A DNA stretch of 64,000 nucleotides from Actinomyces sp. B33 (GTDB lineage: Bacteria; Actinomycetota; Actinomycetes; Actinomycetales; Actinomycetaceae), in NCBI RefSeq assembly GCF_028437565.1, contig NZ_JAMRYR010000004.1:1-64000 (forward strand), given 5' to 3'. The position numbers and the translations under genes were made by a program. How positions within the stretch are numbered: position 1 is the stretch's first letter; every line of letters begins with the position of its first letter. This document shows positions 55,022-63,900 of the stretch, one piece after another. The notes beneath the pieces are model-generated. The model was not told the origin of the DNA. It ran no database searches and saw only the letters and a program-made list of their open reading frames with translations.

Positions 55022-55026
55022 CGATG

Positions 55027-55057
55027 AGGTCCCGGGATCGTTGAGGTCCCGGGACCT
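55027..55057 (+). terminator. Hairpin after tRNA-Ser(GCT)
   Basis: AGGTCCCGGGA and TCCCGGGACCT form an 11-bp stem with a 9-base loop, followed by GTTGCTTGT. This is probably the terminator of the tRNA gene. Confidence 0.75.
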
Positions 55058-55121
55058 GTTGCTTGTATGGCCGGAGCGAACGTCTTGTCCAGTCATGTCG
55101 CGGGCTTTTCGGGCGGTTTCC

Positions 55122-55431
55122 GGCTTGTGCGCGCGGCGGTCGGCGTCATCGTTCAGGCTTGTGCGCGCGGCGGTCGGCGTCATCGTCTCGCCTGTACCCA
55201 GCTCCTGCTCCCCAGCTCTCCCATTTCCCATTTCCCCCGAAAACGAACATTTCCTACTCGATCAGGTGGGAAATGTTCGTTTTCGGGGGAAAGCGTGGGC
55301 TCTCGTCGACGAGGGGGCGCCGTCCGATGGCTCGTCGCGGAGCGAGACTCCCGGGCGCGCCGGCGTCGGTCACCAGGGTGTCGCGCGAACGGCTACTGCC
55401 TGAGCGCCGCCCCCGGGCGCGCCGGCGTCGG
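55122..55431. repeat. Direct repeats between tRNA-Ser(GCT) and dnaX
   Basis: GGCTTGTGCGCGCGGCGGTC and the following GGCGTCATCGT occur at 55122-55152 and 55156-55186, period 34 bp. CCCGGGCGCGCCGGCGTCGG occurs at 55350-55369 and 55412-55431, 62 bp apart. Palindromic element copy 4 lies between the two pairs. No gene is seen from 55058 to 55520. Confidence 0.65.
55231..55292. repeat. Dispersed palindromic element, copy 4 (perfect arms)
   Basis: Perfect 24-bp arms (55231-55254 and 55269-55292) flank a 14-base loop. The arms are identical to copy 3 at 51189; only the loop differs. It lies about 215 bases before the dnaX -10 box. Confidence 0.9.
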
Positions 55432-55508
55432 CGTTGGCATCGCGTGGTCGTCATACACGTGCGCGTACATGCGACGGGGCCGGGTCTCCAGATGAGGGCC
55501 CCACCCAC

Positions 55509-55514
55509 TAGGGT
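55509..55514 (+). promoter_or_regulatory. Leaderless -10 box of dnaX
   Basis: TAGGGT is followed by six bases (TGGGGC) and the GTG at 55521. The spacer is identical to that of the gene starting at 3055. Confidence 0.55.
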
Positions 55515-55520
55515 TGGGGC

Positions 55521-58500
55521 GTGGCCACAGCTCTCTACCGCAGGTACCGTCCCGACGCCTTCGACCAGGTGATCGGGCAGGATCACGTCACCGCCCCGCT
55601 GCGCGCGGCCCTGCGCTCCAACCGGGTCACCCACGCCTACCTGTTCTCCGGCCCCCGCGGATGCGGGAAGACCACCTCCGCGCGCATCCTCGCGCGCTGC
55701 CTGAACTGCGCCCAGGGCCCCACTGACACTCCCTGCGGCCAGTGCGAGTCCTGTCGGGAGCTCGCGACCGGCGGACCCGGATCCCTCGACGTCGTCGAGA
55801 TCGACGCGGCTTCCCACGGCGGCGTCGACGACGCCCGCGACCTGCGCGAGCGCGCCGCCTTCGCCCCCGTGCGCGATCGGTACAAGATCTTCATCATCGA
55901 TGAGGCTCACATGGTGTCGAACCAAGGGTTCAACGCCCTCCTCAAACTGGTCGAGGAGCCGCCTGAGCACGTCAAGTTCGTCTTCGCGACAACTGAGCCC
56001 GACCGCGTCATCGGGACGATCCGCTCGCGGACCCACCACTACCCGTTCCGCCTGGTCCCGCCCGACGTCCTCGCCCCCTACCTGTCGACGCTGTGCCAGG
56101 AGGAGGCGATCGAGGTCGGCGACGGCGTCCTCGGCCTCGTCATGCGAGCAGGCGGCGGCTCTGTCCGCGACACCCTCTCCGTCCTCGACCAGTTGATGGC
56201 CGGGGCCATCGACGGACGGGTCACCTATCGGACGGCGGTCGCCCTCCTGGGCTACACGGATACCGCGCTCCTCGACGAGAGCGTCGACGCCCTGGCCGGG
56301 GGCGACGGGGCCGCGGCGTTCCGCGTCGTCGAGAGAATGGTCGAATCCGGCCATGATCCGCGTCGTTTCGTCGAGGACCTCCTCCAGCGGCTGCGGGACC
56401 TGCTGATCATCTCGGTCGCAGGCGACGGCGCCTCGGACGTTCTCGCGGGCATCCCCGCCGATCAGTTCGAGCGGATGCAGGTCCAGGCCCGCAACTGGGG
56501 GCCGCGCGGCCTGTCGAGGGCCGCCGATCTGACGGACGAGACCCTGCGGTCGATGACGGGCGCCACCTCTCCGCGCCTCCAGCTCGAACTCCTCATCGGG
56601 CGCATCCTCGTGCCCTCCGGCGCCTCGACCCTCGCCGCCTCCTCCGCCACGGACGACGCCCCTGTGCCCGGCATGGTCGGGCTCACCGGCGGCGGCGCCC
56701 CCGTCGAGGCCCCGGCCCCCGCGCCAGCCGGCTTCGGCGCGAAGGAGGCCCGAGAAGCCGTCGAACGGGCCCGGCGCGAGCGCGAGGCGCAGGCACGCGC
56801 TCAGGCATCCGAGCCCTCGCCCGGTGCGACGCCGGCCGGGACGTCCTCTTCTTCTTCCGCCCCTCATCCGGCCGGTGGTGCCGGACGAGCCTCGTCGGAG
56901 CGCCCCTTCGATCGTCAACCGGAACAGCCTCACCAGCGACCGGCCTCGAGCGGATGGCCCGAGGCAGCCGCCCCCGGCCGGGGGGCGCCGGTCTTCTCCG
57001 AGGGATCGTCGGGTGCCGACCAGGCGCCTCCTGCGCCGATGGTCGACGCCGATCGCCCGGCGCGTCCCGTCGTCGCCCCGCAGGACCGGGCGCAGGACGA
57101 CACGCCGTCCCAAGGGCCCTCCGGCGGGCGAGCCGGGGGTTCGGACCCTGCCCGCCCCCAGGGGGAGGAGCCGTCGGGGCGCGATGCGGATATGCTCCGA
57201 GGCCGATGGGGCGAGGTCGTCGAGCGGGTCGCGTCGATGAGTCGCGTGACGTGGAGCCTCGTCAAGGACAACGCCCAGCTCGGAGCCGTCGACGGCGCTC
57301 GCGTCGTCCTCCTCTTCCCCTCCGACGTCATGGTCGCGAACTTCTCTCGGGGCTCTCACGCCCAGACCCTCGCACGGGCCATCGTCGAGACGACGGGCCT
57401 CGCCGTCGAGGTCTCCGCCCAGGTCGGTCAATCCGGCGGGGGAACCGCGGTCACCGCGCCCTCGGCCGCCGCATCCGCGCCCGACCAGTGGGTCTCGGAG
57501 CCGCCCCCTTTTGACGGTGACGAGTCGGAGGACGACGGATGGCCGGCGGTTGCCGTGCCGGCCGACGCCGAACCGGCGAACGGCCGGGGGGAGGCGAGCG
57601 CATCCGCAGCCGTCGCATCCGCCGGTCCGGCGGTGTCGGGTGAGGTCGCGGCCGACTCCGGAGCTTCCGTCGCCCCGGCCGATTCACGGGCCGCCGAGAG
57701 GAGTCCGCTGCCGGTCGGAGGGCGCGACGATGAGGCTCCCGGTCGGTCCCCTGTCGCGCGCGCCACTACGGGCTCTGGCGCCTTCCCCGGTGCCGTCGGC
57801 TCACGGGCCGTCGAGCAGGACCACGCGTCATCCGGTTCCCGCGGCGACGAATCCCCCTCCGTGCCGACAGTCCCGTTCCACCCCGACGGGCATCCCGTCG
57901 CCGGGCAGGAGCGAGAGGAGACCGCTCCGGTATCGTCGCCCCAGCCCCAGCCCCAGCCCCAGCCCCAGCCCCAGCCCCAGCCCCAGGATGCGGATGGGGC
58001 GGTGAAGGGCCGAGCCCCGGGCCGACGCGCCGTCGGCGTCTTCACGTATCCGGAGGACGAGCCGGTCCTCCCCCCTGCGGGCGCGCTCCCCGTGCCGGTA
58101 TCCCCGGCTCCAGGGACCGACGCGCAGACATCCGGATTCCCGGACGAGGGGGATGGTCGTCCCGATGGATCGCCCGACCCCGTCGGGACCCCTGCGCTCG
58201 ACACGGCCCCCGGCTCTGGCGAGCCCCGCTTCATCGCCCCCTCCTTCGACGACGAGGGGCCGATGGATGAGGGGGCCCGGCCCTCGCCCCCCGACGACCT
58301 CCCCCCGGTGGAACCGGGCCGGGGCCCCCGAGCCGGCGCGGAGCACCGCCCCGATCCCGCGTCCGGCGCCCATGCGGGAGCCGACGCTGCGGCGGGAGCC
58401 CCGATGTCCGGCTGGTCCGAGGCCGTCGCCATCCCCGGGGGCCAGGGCGCCGTCTCCTTCGACGACTCCCCCTCGTTCGCGCCGGCGGTCCCCGAGCCCC

Positions 58501-58727
58501 TGGCTTCCGTCTCGCCGATCCGCTCGTCCGGTCGCCTCGCCGCCATGCGGCAGATGCGCGAGCAGCAGTCCCACGAGGAGCCCGTCAAGCCCACGCCCAT
58601 CGAGGACGACACCGCGAGCATCGACGACGAGGACCTGGAGACCTCCTCCCTCTTCGGCCTGCCCGCGGTCCTCGACATCCTCGGCGGGAAGGTCATCGCC
58701 GAGACCTACGACGAAGGAGGGCGCTGA
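55521..58727 (+). CDS. dnaX: DNA polymerase III subunit gamma/tau
   Basis: Clamp-loader ATPase of the replisome. The 1068-aa product starts YRRYRPDAFDQVIGQDHV; Walker A is GPRGCGKTTSAR near residue 45; a zinc module CLNCAQGPTDTPCGQCESC follows; Walker B is IIDEAHM; the three clamp-loader domains end near residue 370. The rest is an unusually long linker of Pro/Ala/Ser/Gly, interrupted by one folded tau-like region (RGRWGEVVERVASMSRVTWSLVKDNAQL) near residue 560. A run of eight Pro-Gln pairs comes from eight CCCCAG units at 57939-57986. The C-terminal tail SSLFGLPAVLDILGGKVI closes the protein. recR follows after three bases. Confidence 0.95.
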   Translation: MATALYRRYRPDAFDQVIGQDHVTAPLRAALRSNRVTHAYLFSGPRGCGKTTSARILARCLNCAQGPTDTPCGQCESCRELATGGPGSLDVVEIDAASHGGVDDARDLRERAAFAPVRDRYKIFIIDEAHMVSNQGFNALLKLVEEPPEHVKFVFATTEPDRVIGTIRSRTHHYPFRLVPPDVLAPYLSTLCQEEAIEVGDGVLGLVMRAGGGSVRDTLSVLDQLMAGAIDGRVTYRTAVALLGYTDTALLDESVDALAGGDGAAAFRVVERMVESGHDPRRFVEDLLQRLRDLLIISVAGDGASDVLAGIPADQFERMQVQARNWGPRGLSRAADLTDETLRSMTGATSPRLQLELLIGRILVPSGASTLAASSATDDAPVPGMVGLTGGGAPVEAPAPAPAGFGAKEAREAVERARREREAQARAQASEPSPGATPAGTSSSSSAPHPAGGAGRASSERPFDRQPEQPHQRPASSGWPEAAAPGRGAPVFSEGSSGADQAPPAPMVDADRPARPVVAPQDRAQDDTPSQGPSGGRAGGSDPARPQGEEPSGRDADMLRGRWGEVVERVASMSRVTWSLVKDNAQLGAVDGARVVLLFPSDVMVANFSRGSHAQTLARAIVETTGLAVEVSAQVGQSGGGTAVTAPSAAASAPDQWVSEPPPFDGDESEDDGWPAVAVPADAEPANGRGEASASAAVASAGPAVSGEVAADSGASVAPADSRAAERSPLPVGGRDDEAPGRSPVARATTGSGAFPGAVGSRAVEQDHASSGSRGDESPSVPTVPFHPDGHPVAGQEREETAPVSSPQPQPQPQPQPQPQPQDADGAVKGRAPGRRAVGVFTYPEDEPVLPPAGALPVPVSPAPGTDAQTSGFPDEGDGRPDGSPDPVGTPALDTAPGSGEPRFIAPSFDDEGPMDEGARPSPPDDLPPVEPGRGPRAGAEHRPDPASGAHAGADAAAGAPMSGWSEAVAIPGGQGAVSFDDSPSFAPAVPEPLASVSPIRSSGRLAAMRQMREQQSHEEPVKPTPIEDDTASIDDEDLETSSLFGLPAVLDILGGKVIAETYDEGGR
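57939..57986 (+). repeat. CCCCAG hexanucleotide repeat inside dnaX
   Basis: Eight perfect CCCCAG units in frame encode (Pro-Gln)8 in the linker of DnaX. Gain or loss of units keeps the reading frame, so length variation should be tolerated. Confidence 0.9.
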
Positions 58728-58730
58728 CCC

Positions 58731-59324
58731 GTGTACGAGGGAGCCCTTCAGGATCTCATCGACGAATTCGGCCGGCTGCCGGGGATCGGCCCGAAGTCCG
58801 CTCAGCGCATGGCGATGCACGTCCTCGATTCCGAGCCCGAGGACGTCTCCCGCCTCGTCGACGCCATCAGCGCCGTGCGCCACCGGGTCCGCCACTGCGA
58901 GATCTGCGGCAACCTCACCGAGGAGGCGACCTGCTCGATCTGCCAGGACCCGCGCCGCGACCCCTCGGTCGTCTGCGTCGTCCAAGAGCCCAAGGACGTC
59001 CAGGCCGTCGAGGCCGCGCGCGTCTTCCGCGGCCGCTACCACGTCCTCGGCGGCGTCATCGACCCGATCCACGGGATCGGCCCCGACCAGTTGCGGATCG
59101 GCCAGCTGATGAGCCGCCTGGGCGACGGGCAGATCACCGAGGTCATCCTCGCGACCAACCCGAACGTCGAGGGGGAGGCCACCGCCGCCTACCTCGCGAG
59201 GCTCCTGGGCACCATCGGCGTGACGACCTCCCGCCTGGCGATGGGCCTGCCGATGGGCGGAGATCTCGAATACGCGGACTCGGTGACTCTTGGACGCGCC
59301 CTGGAGGGCCGCCGCGCGATGTGA
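58731..59324 (+). CDS. recR: Recombination mediator RecR
   Basis: Acts with RecO, and RecF where present, to load RecA at gaps. The 197-aa product has a helix-hairpin-helix [13 protein letters not shown], a four-cysteine zinc finger [16 protein letters not shown] and a Toprim domain ([17 protein letters not shown], then the conserved [19 protein letters not shown]). Length is standard. The start is GTG, three bases after the dnaX stop, with GGAGGG upstream; dnaX-recR is the usual bacterial order. Confidence 0.96.
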   Translation: MYEGALQDLIDEFGRLPGIGPKSAQRMAMHVLDSEPEDVSRLVDAISAVRHRVRHCEICGNLTEEATCSICQDPRRDPSVVCVVQEPKDVQAVEAARVFRGRYHVLGGVIDPIHGIGPDQLRIGQLMSRLGDGQITEVILATNPNVEGEATAAYLARLLGTIGVTTSRLAMGLPMGGDLEYADSVTLGRALEGRRAM

Positions 59325-59382
59325 TGGGAGACCGCGTTCACGGCGGACGACCGAAGGCGCCAGGCTCGCCTTCGCCCGCGCG

Positions 59383-59517
59383 ATGCGGTCGACCTCATTG
59401 ATCGCCGTCGTGCTCCTCCTCGCCGCCGCCTTCGTCGCCCGCTCGGCGATCCTGGCTGCGCTCGCAGGAGACGACTCCACAGGAACCGCACAGGAGGATC
59501 CCCGTCCGGGCACATGA
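59383..59517 (+). CDS. Possible small single-pass membrane peptide
   Basis: This frame encodes 44 aa: a basic start MRSTSL, one strong hydrophobic segment of about 20 residues and an acidic tail (DDSTGTAQEDP). It sits in the 215-base gap between recR and the response regulator. No ribosome-binding site is visible before the ATG. It may be a real small protein or a chance frame. Confidence 0.3.
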   Translation: MRSTSLIAVVLLLAAAFVARSAILAALAGDDSTGTAQEDPRPGT

Positions 59518-59539
59518 GCCGCATGGAACAATCGACAAT

Positions 59540-60262
59540 GTGAACGATCCACTCGAATCCGCCCACGTCCGCGCCGACGGCACCCCCGCCCGGATCCTCG
59601 TCGTCGACGACGAGCCGGTCCTCGCCGCCGCCCTGCGCCACCAGGGCTGGCTCACGCGCACCGCCGCCAACGGATGGGAGGCCATCGACTCCATCCCCGA
59701 CTTCGACCCCGACGTCGTCGTCCTCGACATCCAAATGCCCGGCCTCGACGGCATGGAGACCCTCGACCGGCTCCGCAAGCGCAACCCCCACCTGCCGGTC
59801 CTCTTCCTCACCGCGCGCGACGCCGTCGCCGACCGCGTCAGCGGCCTGCGGGCCGGGGCCGACGACTACGTCACCAAGCCCTTCGACCTCGACGAGGTCA
59901 CCGCCCGCATCGACGCCCTCCTGCGCCGCTCCGGCATGGCGACGAGCACCGCCTCCCACGTCCTGACCGTCGGCGACCTCCTCCTCGACGAGGACTCCCA
60001 CGACGTCAGCCGCGGGGGCGACCCGATCGCCCTGACGAACACCGAGTTCGAGGTCCTGCGCTACCTCATGGAGAACCCCAACGTCGTCCTGTCCAAGTCG
60101 CAGATCCTCGACCGCGTGTGGTCCTACGATTTCGGCGGGCAGGCGAACGTCGTCGAGCTGTACATCTCCTACCTGCGCAAGAAGATCGAGGCCGGGCGCA
60201 CGCCGATGATCCATACCGTGCGCGGCGCCGGATACATCCTGCGCCCAGGGGACGCCCGGTGA
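59540..60262 (+). CDS. OmpR-family response regulator
   Basis: The 240-aa product has a receiver domain with ILVVDDEPVL, the phospho-acceptor Asp63 in VVVLDIQMPGLDG, and FLTARD and DDYVTKPFD at the Thr/Lys sites. The DNA-binding winged-helix domain follows (VSRGGDPIALTNTEFEVLRYL to IHTVRGAGYILRPGD). It pairs with the kinase immediately downstream, whose GTG overlaps its stop. The start is taken as GTG at 59540. The target genes are unknown. Confidence 0.92.
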   Translation: MNDPLESAHVRADGTPARILVVDDEPVLAAALRHQGWLTRTAANGWEAIDSIPDFDPDVVVLDIQMPGLDGMETLDRLRKRNPHLPVLFLTARDAVADRVSGLRAGADDYVTKPFDLDEVTARIDALLRRSGMATSTASHVLTVGDLLLDEDSHDVSRGGDPIALTNTEFEVLRYLMENPNVVLSKSQILDRVWSYDFGGQANVVELYISYLRKKIEAGRTPMIHTVRGAGYILRPGDAR

Positions 60263-61941
60263 GGCTCCCCCGGCGCGCCCCCTCCGCCCGGCGCCGCCCC
60301 CTGTCGACGCGCATCAGCGTATTCCTCGCCGTCGTCGTGCTCGCCGCCCTCGTCGTCATGGTCGGGGCCTCCGGCTTCTCCCTGCGCACGTGGATGACGG
60401 TCCAGACCGATCGCCAGCTCGTCGACGACCTCGCTCGGGCCGCCGGCCCCGCGGGCGAGGACCGGGACCCGGACGACGCCCTCGACGCCCTCGACGGGGT
60501 CGACGCGGAGGACGGGGAGGCGGCCGACGCCCCCCGACCCCGGGAGCACCCGTCCGAGCGGGTCGCCCGCGGAGGGTTCCCCGGTGACTTCGACGGGCCC
60601 GGCTCGGGCGACGGCTCCCTGCGACTCGTCGTCCGCGACGGCGAACCCGTCGCCGGCGTCATCCGCGATCACACGGTCGTCGACATGCCCGCCCCGGGCG
60701 TCCGCGTCCTCGAATCCCTCCCCCTCGACTCCCGGCCCCGCACGGTGGACCTCGGCCCCTTCGGCCGATTCCGGGTCATCGCCGCCACCGGGCACGACGG
60801 CACCCGCGTCGTCGTCGGCCAGTCCACCCAGCGCATCGAATCGACGACGATCACCCTCATGGCCCTCGAATCGGGCCTCGCCCTCGTCATCATCGTCGGC
60901 GCCGCCCTCGTCGGCAGGCGATGGGTCGTCCGCGAAATGGCGCCCCTGGGGGCGGTCGCCGCCACGGCCAGGCGCATCGGCGCCGAGGACCTGTCCTCCC
61001 AGGGCGTCGAACCCTTCGGCCGGGTGCCCGCGGACGTCGCCCGCCCAGGAACGGAGGTCGGCGACGTCGGGCAGGCGCTCAACGCGATGATCGCCAACGT
61101 CGAAGGGGCGCTGCGGGCCCGCGACGAGTCCGAGCGGACCCTGCGCCAGTTCGTCGCCGACGCCTCCCACGAGCTGCGCACCCCGCTCGCCTCGATCCAG
61201 GGGTACACCCAGCTCCTCCAGCGCGACTCCATCGAGCCCGAGACCGCCCTCGACAGGATCGCCTCCGAGTCGGCCCGCATGTCCGACCTCGTCGAGGACC
61301 TCCTGCTCCTGGCCCGCCTCGACGCCGGGCGCGAGCTGGCGGCCGATCCCGTCGACGTCGTCCCCCTGGCCATCGACGCGGTCTCCGACGCCCACGCCGC
61401 CGGCCCCGACCACCAGTGGGTCCTCGATGTCGAGGGGGACGAGGACGGGGCGGAGCCGTGCGTCGTGCGCGGCGACGAGGCGGCGATCCGACAGGTCCTC
61501 GCCAACCTCCTGACGAACGCGCGGGTGCACACCCCCGCGGGCACGCGCGTCGACGTGTCGGTGCGCTCGGAGCCGCGGGTTGAGGCCGATGGCGGACCGT
61601 CGTCGACCGGGGAGCGGGGGAGCGGTGGGGCGGCCGCCGGCGGAGCGGTCGTCATCCGGGTCGCCGACCGGGGGCCGGGGATCCCCGAGGAGCTGCGGGG
61701 CACGGTCTTCGACAGGTTCGTGCGCGGGGACGCGTCGAGGACGCGCGCGGGGACCGGGTCGTCGGGCCTGGGGCTGTCGATCGTCTCGTCGATCGCCCAG
61801 GCGCTGGGCGGGCGCGTCGACCTGGAGACCTCCGGGGCCGGGACGGTCTTCGAGGTCCGTCTGCCGCGCCTGGTCGACGGGGAGGCCCCGGGCGGTCGTG
61901 CCGGTGCGGAAGGCGAGAGGGGCGGCCCCGGCGGGGAATGA
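60259..61941 (+). CDS. Two-component sensor histidine kinase
   Basis: The 560-aa product has a first membrane helix near residues 20-42, an extracytoplasmic sensor region with Asp/Glu-rich stretches, a second helix near 200-220, a HAMP region and the H-box DASHELRTPLASIQGY with phospho-acceptor His304. The ATPase domain shows the N-box LANLLTNARVHTP, G1 DRGPGIPEEL and G2 GLGLSIVSSIA. A Gly/Ala insert separates the N-box from G1. The GTG overlaps the regulator stop as GTGA. The signal sensed is unknown. Confidence 0.92.
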   Translation: MRLPRRAPSARRRPLSTRISVFLAVVVLAALVVMVGASGFSLRTWMTVQTDRQLVDDLARAAGPAGEDRDPDDALDALDGVDAEDGEAADAPRPREHPSERVARGGFPGDFDGPGSGDGSLRLVVRDGEPVAGVIRDHTVVDMPAPGVRVLESLPLDSRPRTVDLGPFGRFRVIAATGHDGTRVVVGQSTQRIESTTITLMALESGLALVIIVGAALVGRRWVVREMAPLGAVAATARRIGAEDLSSQGVEPFGRVPADVARPGTEVGDVGQALNAMIANVEGALRARDESERTLRQFVADASHELRTPLASIQGYTQLLQRDSIEPETALDRIASESARMSDLVEDLLLLARLDAGRELAADPVDVVPLAIDAVSDAHAAGPDHQWVLDVEGDEDGAEPCVVRGDEAAIRQVLANLLTNARVHTPAGTRVDVSVRSEPRVEADGGPSSTGERGSGGAAAGGAVVIRVADRGPGIPEELRGTVFDRFVRGDASRTRAGTGSSGLGLSIVSSIAQALGGRVDLETSGAGTVFEVRLPRLVDGEAPGGRAGAEGERGGPGGE

Positions 61942-62152
61942 GGGGTCGGGAGGCCCCGGATCGGGGGCGGGGGCGAGCCCCCGAATGCCGTCGCGGAGTG
62001 GGGTGTTGGCGCGCAGGCCCTCCGGCCGGAAGGCTCGCGCCCGCGGGGGCGGCGAGCGCGTCGTTGACCGGATCGCAGTGGCGAGGACGAGCCGAGGGCG
62101 AGCGGGTCCTGCGCGCTGTGCGGCTGAGGGGTCGAGCGGCTCGCCGGGATGG

Positions 62153-62953
62153 TCAGGCCAGGAGCGTCCGGTCGGACATCCCCGGGCCCACCCCGCCGCG
62201 CAGATGCTCGAACTCGGCGAGGAGGGACTCGATGGTTGCCTCCTCCTTGGCCCTGCCGGACAGCTCGAAGACGATCCGGCCCTCGTGCATCATGATGAGC
62301 CGGTTGCCCATCGACAGGGCCTGCTCCATGTTGTGCGTGACCATGAGGGTCGTCAGGCCCTGACGGGCGACCGCCTCGTCGGTGAGCCTCGCGATGAGGG
62401 CGGCGCGCGCCGGGTCGAGGGCCGCCGTGTGCTCGTCGAGGAGGAGGACCCTCGGATTCGAGAAGGTCGCCATCGTCAGGGACAGCGCCTGGCGCTGGCC
62501 GCCCGACAGGAGCCCCGCCTTCGTCGTCAGCCGGTCCTCCAGCCCCTGTTCGAGGGGTGCGAGGACTTCGCGCAAGAGCTTGCGCCTGCGCCGGGTCAGC
62601 GCCGGCCCGAAGCCCCGGGCCCGGCCCCGCGAGTAGGCGAGGGAGAGGTTCTCCTCGATGGTCAGGTGGGGGGCGGTGCCGGCCATCGGGTCCTGGAACA
62701 CGCGGGAGACGAGGCGCGCCGTGCGCCAGTCCGGCATCCGCGTCGTGTCGCGGCCGCCGATGGTGATCCGCCCGATGTCGGCCTGGTAGCGGCCGGACAC
62801 GATGTTGAGCAGCGTCGACTTGCCCGCGCCGTTCGATCCGATGACGGTGACGAAGTCCCCCTCGTCGAGGTGGAGGGACACGTCGGACAGGGCGACGCGC
62901 TCGTTGACGGTTCCGCGGAAGAAGGTCTTGGTCACCGCTTCGATGTCGAGCAT
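62153..62953 (-). CDS. ABC importer ATPase, TrpXYZ-like amino-acid type
   Basis: The 266-aa product has Walker A in GSNGAGKST, the signature LLSGGQRQALSL, Walker B in LLLDEHTAALDP with His in place of the usual Pro, and MVTHNMEQAL as the switch His. It resembles the ATPase of tryptophan-type (TrpZ) and related purine/amino-acid importers. Its ATG overlaps the permease stop by one base (TGATG). The 210 bases downstream, between it and the convergent kinase stop, hold nothing recognisable. Confidence 0.83.
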   Translation of the reverse strand: MLDIEAVTKTFFRGTVNERVALSDVSLHLDEGDFVTVIGSNGAGKSTLLNIVSGRYQADIGRITIGGRDTTRMPDWRTARLVSRVFQDPMAGTAPHLTIEENLSLAYSRGRARGFGPALTRRRRKLLREVLAPLEQGLEDRLTTKAGLLSGGQRQALSLTMATFSNPRVLLLDEHTAALDPARAALIARLTDEAVARQGLTTLMVTHNMEQALSMGNRLIMMHEGRIVFELSGRAKEEATIESLLAEFEHLRGGVGPGMSDRTLLA

Positions 62954-63900
62954 CACAGCACCACCTTGTCGTTGTCGCGCTCCTCGGCCGAGTGGGTGAT
63001 GTCCGGCTCGGGGGGCAGGGTGCGGGCGCGTCGGCGTTCGCGGACCCGGGCGAAGAAGGACAGGCGCGGGAGCATGAGGGCGAGGAACACGATGATCGCG
63101 GAGATGAGCTTCATGTCGTTGACGTCGAGGACGTCGACGCTGAGGGCGAGTTGGATGATCGCCCGGTAGATGATCGAGCCGAGGACGACGAACAGGGAGG
63201 TGACCCACACGCCTCGCGACCCGATGAGGGCGGTGCCGATGATGACCGAGGCCAGTCCCGCGACGATCAGGCCGATGCCCATGGAGATGTCCGCGTACCC
63301 CTGGTATTGGGCGATGAGGGCGCCGGAGGCGGCGACGAGCCCGTTGGACAGGGCCAGTCCGCCGATCTTCATCGTCCCGGTCGCCACCCCCTGCGCCCGA
63401 GCCATCCCCTCGTTGTCGCCGGTGGCGCGCATCCCCAGGCCGATCTGGGTCGACAGGAACCAGTTGAAGCAGGTGGTGACGAGCGCCAGGAGGACGGCGA
63501 AGGCGCCGATGGACGCCCAGGTGCCGACGAGGCCGGCGTCGCGCAGGGGGGTGAGGACGGTGTCGACGCCGCGCAGCAGGGGGACGTTGGCCTTGCCGAG
63601 GATCCGCAGGTTGATCGAGTAGAGGCCGATCTGGGTGAGGATGCCGGCCAGGAGCGGGTGGATGCCGGCGGCGACGTGGAGGAGCCCGGTGACGGTCCCG
63701 GCGATCGCGCCGGCGAGGAATCCGCACAGGGTCGCCAGGAGCGGGTCCCGTCCGGCGGTGATCATCACCGCGGCGACGGCGGCCCCGGTGGTGAACGACG
63801 AGTCGACCGTCAGGTCGGCGATGTCGAGGACCCGGAACGTCAGGTATACGCCGAGCGCCATCAGGCCGTAGATGAGGCCGAGGTCGAGAGCAGTGAGCAC
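62953..63900 (-). CDS. ABC importer permease, TrpXYZ-like amino-acid type
   Basis: The 315-aa product has about eight to ten membrane segments and family stretches such as LTFRVLDIADLTVDSSFTTGAA, GIHPLLAGILTQIGLYSINL and GMRATGDNEGMARAQGV. This is the branched-chain-like permease family that includes TrpY. The GTG start has GGAGGA eight bases upstream on the minus strand. A solute-binding protein gene is expected beyond the right edge of the window, upstream of this gene. Confidence 0.83.
   Translation of the reverse strand: MLTALDLGLIYGLMALGVYLTFRVLDIADLTVDSSFTTGAAVAAVMITAGRDPLLATLCGFLAGAIAGTVTGLLHVAAGIHPLLAGILTQIGLYSINLRILGKANVPLLRGVDTVLTPLRDAGLVGTWASIGAFAVLLALVTTCFNWFLSTQIGLGMRATGDNEGMARAQGVATGTMKIGGLALSNGLVAASGALIAQYQGYADISMGIGLIVAGLASVIIGTALIGSRGVWVTSLFVVLGSIIYRAIIQLALSVDVLDVNDMKLISAIIVFLALMLPRLSFFARVRERRRARTLPPEPDITHSAEERDNDKVVL

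Noticed and set aside
54648-55520. SRP RNA gene, often found between tRNA-Ser and dnaX
   Set aside because: The conserved tetraloop and GGAAGCAGC-type core were looked for and not found; a nearby CCGGAAGAGC lacks the rest.
57939-57986. Phase-variable switching of dnaX through the CCCCAG repeat
   Set aside because: The unit is six bases, so changes do not alter the frame; only linker length can vary.
55521-58727. Programmed frameshift site making a short gamma subunit
   Set aside because: No A-rich slippery heptamer with a following hairpin was seen in the coding sequence.
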